A program made the position numbers and the translations under genes. From the NCBI GenBank assembly GCA_911728455.2, contig OU452222.1, forward strand, positions 3,849,592-3,913,591: a stretch of 64,000 nucleotides of DNA, written 5' to 3'. The notes under the pieces are model-generated. The model searched no databases, was not told the origin of the DNA, and saw only the letters and a program-made list of their open reading frames with translations. This document shows positions 56,010 to 64,000 of this stretch, one piece after another. The stretch is from Marthasterias glacialis (Eukaryota > Echinodermata > Asteroidea > Forcipulatida > Asteriidae). Position 1 is the stretch's first letter; every line of letters starts with the position of its first letter.

Positions 56010-57871
56010 ACGTCGCCTAATCATCTCATTATGTGAAATGATAGACTGCCGAAGTCCACTCGGCAAACCGAGAAATGATTAACTCAGAGTTGCACATAAT
56101 AGTACTTTGTTTTTTCCCTTTTTTTTCATGTTGTTGGCTGTGTTTTTTAAAAAATTGTATATCAGTTTGGTTTCGGTCTCTTTTGTGTAATTTGCAATGC
56201 CGATAACGATACACAATCCGAAACCAGACTCGCTTCCTGTGGTTTCCATAGCGATGCCATTTTGAATTGGTCAGAGTATGTTAACAAAACACTCAAGTGG
56301 GAGGGTAGAATCAATTATTAATACCGAGATATGAATAGACACATGTCTTGCAATTATGACAGATGTTTGGTACCCCTGACATATTTTGTAACCGAAACAC
56401 GCTTTTAGCGGAATTGAGAACAAATACACCTATGTCAATTTCAACCTCTTGTGATGATGGGAGACCTGGGGTATAAAGCGTAATCACATATCGACGTTGG
56501 CCTTAAGGCCAAGTAATTGTCAAATGGCTTTGAAATGCAAGACCAACTTAACTATCATTCACTGAATTGAGGGCATTTTAATGGGCCGCGCATACATTGT
56601 TGACGAAGGACTACACAAAAAAAAAAAAAAAAAAAACATGAAACGGTGACGCAAAGTTGATGAAGATGCTTAGAACGATCATCGTGCGTGTATATCAAGT
56701 CGTTTTCACGCGCGGTTGAGCGCCCTCGTCACTTAATCCCCTGCAGATAATAAATTTGCGCACAAATTTCATTTACGATATGTTAATTCAGATGACTAAT
56801 CGCAATTGGATATTTGTTCCAGGCCTTTGTTGTGCCAACTGCAATGATTAAATTTGAAGCGTTCTGAAGCAACTCGAGGAAGGAAAAAAAAAATGTCTAC
56901 AGGCAATTTGTTTTGGGCACAAAAAAAAGTGGCTAGTGACATGTGTGTGTAATTGCTTATAAATACTGTAAGTTAGCAACAGTAATAAGTGGTTTATGAC
57001 ATATAACTGTACAACATTGGGTTGTGTCGGGTCGGCAATAAAATGGCTTCAAGTCAGCCACAAGAAGATGGCCGTAAAACTGTGGCAGTACTATTATATT
57101 AACACAGATTGTAAACTCTTTGTTTGTTGTGCAACGAGGTGCACTCAGATGGGAAACAGAAAATCAACACTCTGCAAGTACTAACGATCAATTATGCCAT
57201 AATTGCTTATGCATATGCATGTAATTAGGTTGAATCATTCAGGTACAATGTAATGGAGGTGAGGAGTCAATTGACTTCGTACATTTTTTTCATTTTTTAG
57301 TAGTGAAAACGAACACTTCTCAGGAATTGCACGGAAAATCAAGAATTTAAATACATGAATACTAGTTTGTTTTTGTTTTGTTTCAACCGAGGAACTAAAA
57401 GCAGTCATAACTCATCATGCAGACTGCCTAAAAAAAAATAATTGTTTCTCACTAAAATGATGACCTTAATATAATTTATTTATTTATTTATTTTTTCGGA
57501 CCGATTTAAAGCTTGGGATGTGTTCACTTTCTTAATCTTGAATTTTCCTTTGGACCATGAAATGCATTCAAGAAATAAACTGTTATATTTGTTTAATGTT
57601 TGTTTTAAAAAATGATTTTGTGGGACGGAATTTGCTTCTTCTTTGTTACAATGCGTTTCTCTGTCTTTGCTCATTTCATCCTGCTTTGTTGGCTTCACGT
57701 AACGTAAATGCATGACTCCGGGCTTGGGCACACCTTTTACAGTGGCCTGCATCATTTTGTGAACAAGGGACGGAAATATCAGTAATGGAAAAATTATCTC
57801 ACATTTATTTATAATATCAATCCCTGCTCGGTGTCGAACCCCAAAATAGAACAAAACAGCAATTTATCTTC
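56010..57871. other. No gene recognised
   Basis: Oligo-A near 56616-56635. The minus-strand ORF at 57480-57854 (124 codons) is not low-complexity, but I see no domain, and ORFs of this length occur by chance elsewhere in the window. Confidence 0.4.
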
Positions 57872-57962
57872 TTGTTTGTTTGTTTGTTTGTTTGTTTGTT
57901 GGGTTGTTGGGTTGTTGGGTTGTTTGTTTGTTGGGTGGGTTGTTTGCTTGTTTGTTAGTTTG
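57872..57962. repeat. (GTTT)n array with clustered GGG tracts
   Basis: GTTT units, then GGGTTGTT x3, more GTTT, then GGGTGGG. Five G3 tracts lie within 39 bases (57901-57939). The flanks differ from the 55485 array, so the two arrays arose independently or have lost flanking homology. Confidence 0.9.
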
Positions 57963-60127
57963 TTTTATCCCTGATGCAACGATTATATCAATCAAAAGTG
58001 TGAAGTCTGTTAGGAAAATATTAATTTCTCCATTTTTCCCAATGGTGTCTTTACAAACAAAACAGCAATCAGACCCCATAATTAATCTACACTTACTACT
58101 TCAAAAATGAGAATTTATATAGTTCCTTTGAATAGTGGATATGATATCGCAGTCATAACATGGAATAATTGCTGTAAAAATACAGTAAACAGGGAGATAA
58201 ATAAACACAGATTCTAACGCCATGGTGAATTCCCTCCAGGTTTTCTTGTACAAACACTCCTTCTCCTGCAAACCTACCTGAAAATTAATAGGGATTTAAG
58301 TTCATATGTACGAACAAATATGCAAATGGGTGAAAGAAAAATGGGAACTGAAAGGTCTATCGATAGATATAGAGGCAGTTGGTTTTTGGAATGATGTATT
58401 CTGGTGACACAAAATGGACTTCAACTTTCGTCGAGTCGTATCCACGCTTGTTCAAACAGTTGGATCAGAAACAGGTTTTGCTTGTTGCACTGAAGGCCGA
58501 GTTGTAGAATCAAGTTGACAAAAGAGATCCATCAGCGCAGTCAATGTTTGGAAGATACATGTATCTTGCCCGACTCATTCCATATTGGATATGTTCAATC
58601 ATCACATTGCTAATGCCTTTGATTACGCTGAGATTTGAAATGTGAAATTACTGACAGAGTTGTTCATTTAAAGACACAGTGTAGAAATGTACGAAATGTC
58701 GATTTTTTTTCTGTAATCGGAAAGCTTGGTTGATGTTAGTATTGGTTGTGGTTCAAAACGTCCGGAGAAGTTTTATGTTTGCATGTGAAGTGTTCCACAG
58801 TTGGAGAAGGTAGTTTGTTTTTAAACCAGAGGGGTGTCTGGGTGTCTTTGTGGACACCCTGTCGGGAATTTGGGTACCTGACTTCATCTTTCATTTACGT
58901 GGTACCTGCACATGGACATCAAAGCAGTGCAAGTTCGCCATTTTGTTTTTGAGCTGGTTTTGAACTTGTCAGGAGTGATGTCGTCTGATGAAAAACAGCG
59001 TTAAGCTTTTGCCCTAAATCCTGCGGAAAATATCTTTTCCGTTTTGTCACAGTCCTCTCAACACTCTCAGTCGTTGATTTGTGTCACTCATGATGTGCGA
59101 CTTGCACAAATAATGTCAAACGAACTTACCGATTGCTCTCATTATGTAAACTGATGAGAGTGTTTTTTTTTAAACTATACAAAATCATTATACTTCTTTA
59201 GGTAACACCCGACGCGACAATTCCTGACTGTCTTGAATTGTAAATGATCTGAACAAATAATTATTTCTGCATATTGACTCCAACTATGCATTAATAATTA
59301 AAGATCTGTTGTTAATTTACATACAGATAACGCAGTAGCCCATTCAGGAAATCAGATTGAGAAGTAATTACTTTTTCTAAATTAATGGCTTTTGTTTCCC
59401 CTCTTGAATGTCAATTTTCCCAGCAATGGAGGGGGGGCAGGATTCATTATAGAGTTCTTGTTTATCCAGCCAGCCCCTTTTTCCTTCGGGTAATATCTTC
59501 TTTTCTTGTTTTTTTCTCTCCCCCCCCCCATTCCCAAGGACACCATCTAATTTTCTTTCATCCTTGAACTTCTCCTGCCGATGGTTTTCTCTAACAATTA
59601 CGGAACAATTTAATTTGCCTGCCATGCAATTTCAGTTTTTGGGCAGTTGCAGAATCTTGAAGAGTCTTGACTTATGTGGACGAGATTCGTATATACACAG
59701 CAGAGGCCTGTCATGGCTTCCTAACTATTTATGCGATGCCTGTTTAGATTTCACTACAGTATGGAAAGCGTTTTTTAAATAATTGTATTATTATCATTGT
59801 TATTATTCATCTGTCAGGTAAATTTTTAGTATGGGTATTTCATATTTTCATTTGACTGGGGAAGATATATTGCTAAAGAAATAAAAAGTCACTTATATAA
59901 CTTTTTTTTAATAATTTGTTTGAATTTGTTTCATAACATTGACTGTTTTGTTACGCTTTCTCAACCAAAAAGTAAAAACTTTAAAAAAGACAGTTTGTTT
60001 ATCATCGACAATATTATAAAGTTCATTTTGCAATTCATTATATCTGCATTCAGCTGACTTTTATTTGTATTTTTATTATCTGTTTATGATAATGAAGAAG
60101 AAACATTCTTGTCACGTACCCCAGCAC
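57963..60127. other. No gene recognised
   Basis: AT-rich. Oligo-C near 59520-59529. A minus-strand donor-like ATCG|GTAAGT near 59126 is preceded by only a four-codon ATG frame. Confidence 0.4.
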
Positions 60128-60385
60128 AAGGATGGAAAAAAAAGCAATAAAAATACATACTCTCACCTTTCCCATAAAATTTGTATTTTAAAGTTATTTT
60201 TTATTATACATCGAAGAATGGGAAAAAAAGCAATACAAATACATACTCTCACCTTTCCCATAAAATTTGTATTTTAACGTTGTTTTTATTATACATAGAA
60301 GGATGGGAAAAAAAGCAATACAAATACATACTCTCACCTTTCCCATAAAATTTGTATTTTAAAGTTATTTTTTATTATACATCGA
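60128..60385. repeat. 86-bp minisatellite, three copies, abutting SINE-B
   Basis: AAGGATGG/AAGAATGG starts at 60128, 60214 and 60299 (spacings 86 and 85). Units include AATACATACTCTCACCTTTC and TTTTTATTATACAT. The array ends where the 3' end of the minus-strand SINE-B begins. Confidence 0.9.
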
Positions 60386-60386
60386 A

Positions 60387-60596
60387 CATCACAAGCACCG
60401 ATAACAGGATGAATAGGAAACGATAAGAAATATCCAGTTTTAGATGTGGGAGGAAAACCCCAAATGGAAGAAAACCCACACAATCAGGACTGAAAACCCA
60501 ATCCACATGCAAGGCTCCAGGCCGGGATTCGAACCGGGGTCCACAGAGGTGAAAGGCAGGGAATGAAACCACTGAGCCAACCTGATATGTTTTATT
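60387..60596 (-). mobile_element. SINE-B copy 3 (minus strand)
   Basis: Reversed it starts TCAGGTTGGCTCAGTGGTTT, with perfect box B GGTTCGAATCC (60525-60535), GATTGGGTTTTCAGTCCTG, GTGTGGGTTTTC and CCTCCCACATCTAAAACTGG. It is the fullest SINE-B copy. Confidence 0.85.
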
Positions 60597-60867
60597 GAAG
60601 CGATATCAATTGTTGGACATTTTTTTTTATATTTATAATTTTAAAGCATTGACAAGATAGGCAACTTTAAAAAAAACCCCACAAAACACATTTTTTATGA
60701 TTTAAATAAAATTTATGAAATAGTTATAAAATATTAACAGATTCTTGTCCAGGAAAGAACTTGTAATCATAATAAAAATAAAAATGTAATAATAATAAAA
60801 TAAAAACAAGCGAAAAGTTTCTCAAGATACACTGTTTTTTTCTCTTAACTTATTGTCATAAAACAGA
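60597..60867. other. AT-rich spacer
   Basis: Nothing recognised. Confidence 0.5.
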
Positions 60868-61022
60868 CCCAGAATTTCAGCTTTGAGAGGGCAAGGCCAT
60901 TTTCATTTTGCAAAGGGCACTTCCACTGGAAAATACTAAAGTCTGTGGGAAACTTTTGAAGGGGCACCAAGGCCAAGACCAGGACAACAGAGGCCGTGGC
61001 CTCCGTGAAATTCCAGGCCTGA
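60868..61022 (-). repeat. Dispersed repeat R2 copy (minus)
   Basis: Reversed: CAGGCCTGGAATTTCACGG, GGCCACGGCCTCTGTTG, CTTGGCCTTGGTGCCCC, CCAGTGGAAGTGCCC and TTTGCAAAATGAAAATGG. Confidence 0.75.
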
Positions 61023-62479
61023 TAAAATATGGAAAAAACACGGAAGACAAACTGGTATCTGCATTGCGCGAAACAGATTTATTACCCAATTAAAATAGTG
61101 AAAAACTGGACCTTAAATGAACTCGGAAAATCCGTGTACAGTGTCTTTTCTGGTGTGTATGGTGTGCCACACATCTTGATCGATAATACAATTGTTACAA
61201 CCTACAAATTGACCCACAAACATTGTTTTATACCGTGCAGGCCGGTCGAAGCATTGCCGTGATGTAACACACACAGGGTTTAAGGCGGAATACTCCCCCC
61301 CCCCCCTCCGATACAATCCCAAGATGACGAGGGAAGTTCTCTGTTTTGTCAGCGACAGAGAAGCATTGATTGTGTGATCTAACGCCTGTCGTTAGGATCC
61401 GTCGGGGAATTTACGCCAACACGGTTTTTTTTCCCCTTCTCTCTCTCTCTCTCCGACCTTTTTTTTTTTTTTTTTTTTTTTGCCCAACAGGTCTTGGTGA
61501 AATGTTCGCAGCCGCGATTTGATATGGCTCTAAACCCCAGAAGGAGTTAGTGGAGTGTGTGGCTCAGTCACTCTAGCTAAATGCCCTGCTCACTTTACAG
61601 ACCCGGAGGCCCCCTTGTTTCTACCTTGATAACTTACCTAATCAACTTGTTATAAGCTAATTGGGGGAAAACTTCGTCAAGATACGTCGACCGGTTGCGC
61701 ACAAAAAAATTGCGGAGCGTAAAATGAAGCTATATCCCTTGTTATTGATCATTTGGAAGGTGGAAGTGATCATGTATGATGCATAATGCTCTCGGGTTTT
61801 TAGTTAATTGAGGAACGTGTGGTTGAGCTATGATGCAGAATGTGTATTATGTATTATTCACAGTTTTTTTTTTTAAATATTCCATACTCTCCTCCCTCAC
61901 ATTTGCATAATACCTGATTAAATTCAGCGCCTCATCGAGCAGAAAGATTTTCTGCGTCTGAATAATTCAGTCCACTCGCTTAATAAGAACTGTATCAATT
62001 AAGAGCACATAATCTAGCCGTGTTCCTTCTAGAATATATTAGTATTGACTGATTCAGCACTTCTTTGAAATCAGATTTCTCCGTTAGTGAGTATTTTGCA
62101 ATCAGTCACGATTTTTATGTGGTGCAAATATTTGTCATCAATGGTAACTTGTACCGATACATCTTCTGAATTCAACCCCCCCCCCCTCCATTCAAACCAC
62201 TTGCTCTTATTTAAACATAATTTCCCACATCACCTGGATCTCAAAAAGACGGATGAGATTCAGAAATACGAGTAAGATTAATTTCTGCGTCACAAATTGA
62301 CATTCTGTTCGCCAACAATGGGTCCATTAAATCGGTACGTGAGGAAGAAGAAGAAAAAAAAAAAAAACCCTGGTGGACGTTACATGTGTATATAGTGGTT
62401 GTACATGCCCACGTGCACACAAGCATGTTAATGATGACTCAACCACGATAGAATGAGGCATAAAATTTGTATGATGGGT
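61023..62479. other. No gene recognised
   Basis: Oligo-C near 61297-61307, (TC)n near 61440-61452 and oligo-T near 61460-61481. No exon. Confidence 0.5.
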
Positions 62480-62934
62480 TGCCATTGGCTAGGGCCCCCC
62501 AAGGTCAGTGCAGAGTCAGGATCACATCGCTCTCTTCCTCTGCCCGTCTCCCCATCTCCACCGCCGCCGCACCAATCCTCTGATTGATTGTTATACACAT
62601 CGTGTTGTGGCAAGTGGTCTGTATGAACACACTGCATGCTCTTGATTCCGTACCGTCCTCGTCGCTGCCGTCATCATCATCGTGGTTGGTGATCGGCCTG
62701 TCTACCTGTGGAGCTAGCTAGCTTTCTCTCCCCCCCCATTCAATATCCACCGGCCACTCGTCATCCAACGCTTGGCAACTAGTGGACACTTTAGTGGGCT
62801 CCTTCATTGCGGATGCGTTGAACCAAGGTAGGGACTTTGTTAATTTGCGAGGGGGAAAGGACTTCCCAGGAACTGGTCTCTTAAAAAAGAAAAAAGAAAC
62901 AAATTGATACTGATCACTGGAGTTGGCTGGAAAG
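62480..62934 (+). promoter_or_regulatory. Candidate promoter and 5' UTR upstream of the exon at 62935
   Basis: GC and CpG content rise (CCACCGCCGCCGCACC near 62558; GTACCGTCCTCGTCGCTGCC near 62650). CCAAT boxes occur in both orientations: ATTGG at 62484-62488 and CCAAT at 62572-62576. A consensus-like donor CCAAG|GTAGGG lies at 62823-62833, so an untranslated exon could end there. Alternatively transcription may run straight into 62935. The ATG at 62813 opens only ATG CGT TGA. Confidence 0.3.
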
Positions 62935-63033
62935 ATGAAATGTCAAACTGAGGATCCTGCTACATGGATGCACAGTGTTGGACCCCCAGTAGGTTGTCAT
63001 GGGAAAATGTCTTCGGGATATTGGCCGTCAATG
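62935..63033 (+). CDS. Candidate first coding exon, 33 codons, phase-0 donor; protein unknown
   Basis: An ATG with A at -3 opens 33 codons that begin MKCQTEDPATWM and end GYWPSM. The coding part stops exactly at ATG|GTAAGA (63034-63039). The frame is also open upstream back to a TGA at 62911, but no pyrimidine tract supports an acceptor there, so a first exon is more likely than an internal one. Codon use is mixed and the peptide is not low-complexity. Like 42018-42083 it ends in phase 0 at GTAAGA on the + strand. No family recognised. Confidence 0.4.
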
Positions 63034-63039
63034 GTAAGA

Positions 63040-63619
63040 CAAACCAAACCAGTACAATAATTATTATTATATATTTTTTTTAATTATCTGATAGCTGACG
63101 GGGGTTGAAATGATTTTATTTACAGACCCCCCCGCCACCACCATTTGTGCTTTTGTTTGTTTGCTATCCAGTGGTGGCGTTTTTTGATAGGGATCTTTTA
63201 CACAATTACGGAACAGTTTCTTTGTGGCGATTTTTTTTATGTATCGGCCGACTACAATTACATCATCGTTACGGTTTTCATCCACCAGTCTCTTAGTTAG
63301 GAACTGTTGATATTATATTTGGATTGTACGAATCAATTTTAAATGTATCTCTTTGCAAGACAATAAGACTAGCGAAAAAATGTAAATTTCACTGCTTTTT
63401 AAAAATGATAAATAAAATCACTCAGTTTTTAGAACTCTTTCCAATTTTTTTTCCCAGCACTTTTTTTTTAACCTTTTCACTTTTTGTTAACATAAAAAAG
63501 TAATAATATTGTTTATTCACGCTGTATCCCAATTTATCTCAAACAAAGAAATTACTTATTGGGGAACATTTTATTTATTTAATTTTTTTTTTTTTTTTTT
63601 TAATCCCTCTTTGCCTTGA
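63040..63619. other. No further exon recognised
   Basis: AT-rich with long T runs (about 63583-63601). Confidence 0.5.
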
Positions 63620-63732
63620 CGTGCTAAGCATACAAAAAAAAGTTTATATCCGCAACAATATCTCCAAGCAGAATAGGGACACCAGCCAAAGTGCCATGTA
63701 ATCTACATCATTTGTGACTGGTTCCCTGCCGT
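63620..63732 (+). repeat. Dispersed repeat R4 copy
   Basis: GACGTGCTAAGCATAC, GACACCAGCCAAAGTGCC and TTGTGACTGGTTCCCTGC in R4 order. Confidence 0.6.
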
Positions 63733-64000
63733 ATCCGTCCACCATGTAGTAATACCCAGGATGATCTCCGTGACAGCACCTTCATCATTCTGACTCAACT
63801 GGAAGAAAACAAATTCAATATTAACACAAAAAAAAACCCAGAATTTACTGTATTTTAATATTTTTTTTTAATTCACTTGCAGAAATTGTTGCCACCGAAC
63901 AATTTCTCTAGCCACAATTACAATGATAGAATGGATTATACTGAACCAATGAGAACTACTGAAGCGGCAATTCAATTTATTTTTATCACCCCTCCGGCTT
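63733..64000. other. No gene recognised
   Basis: AT-rich to the window edge. Confidence 0.5.

Noticed and set aside
57480-57854. 124-codon minus-strand ORF that is not low-complexity.
   Set aside because: No domain, no promoter or splice context, and similar lengths occur by chance here. Would be revived by a transcript or a conserved homologue.

Overview
This window looks like non-coding eukaryotic nuclear DNA: AT-rich, with long homopolymer and microsatellite runs, no open reading frame that reads like a full protein, and dense short transposon debris. The tRNA-derived SINEs, TA-flanked MITEs and palindromic dispersed repeats resemble what I remember of echinoderm genomes (sea star or sea cucumber type). 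That assignment rests on memory of repeat style, not on a search. No bacterial operon, CRISPR array, rRNA or complete protein gene is visible.

Layout. 0-8 kb: repeat fragments, a small MITE (945-1147), a foldback of about 1.5 kb (1780-3335), a possible TATA promoter with splice donor (4095-4200), a long-TIR element with a 9-bp target duplication (4678-5464) and a 45-bp minisatellite (6852-7101). 8-17 kb: microsatellites, a tRNA-like cloverleaf (9926-9997), dispersed repeats, a LINE 3' end split by a MITE (15560-16165), a 42-bp minisatellite and a foldback (16652-17104). 17-31 kb: an RFX-type X-box and a GC-rich segment, then SINEs of three families, MITEs and dispersed repeats. 31-42 kb: more MITEs, including one nested in a dispersed repeat (36285-36575). 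42-64 kb: two candidate protein-coding first exons (42018-42083 and 62935-63033, both + strand), separated by MITEs, tandem duplications, two X-boxes and GTTT-type arrays.

The best gene signal is that pair of short + strand exons. Each has a purine at -3, a short non-repetitive peptide and a GTAAGA donor that ends the coding part exactly in phase 0. They could be alternative promoters/first exons of one gene whose body lies to the right of the window, or first exons of two genes. I cannot name the protein. The rest of the window is best read as intron or intergenic DNA shaped by transposon insertion.

Repeat families are labelled for cross-reference. R1 to R5 are dispersed repeats, SINE-B, SINE-C and SINE-Leu are tRNA-derived, and MITE-A to MITE-G are short TIR elements. 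I found no convincing new biological system. The most useful leads are the paired first exons, the long-TIR element, the X-box set and the dated nested insertions.
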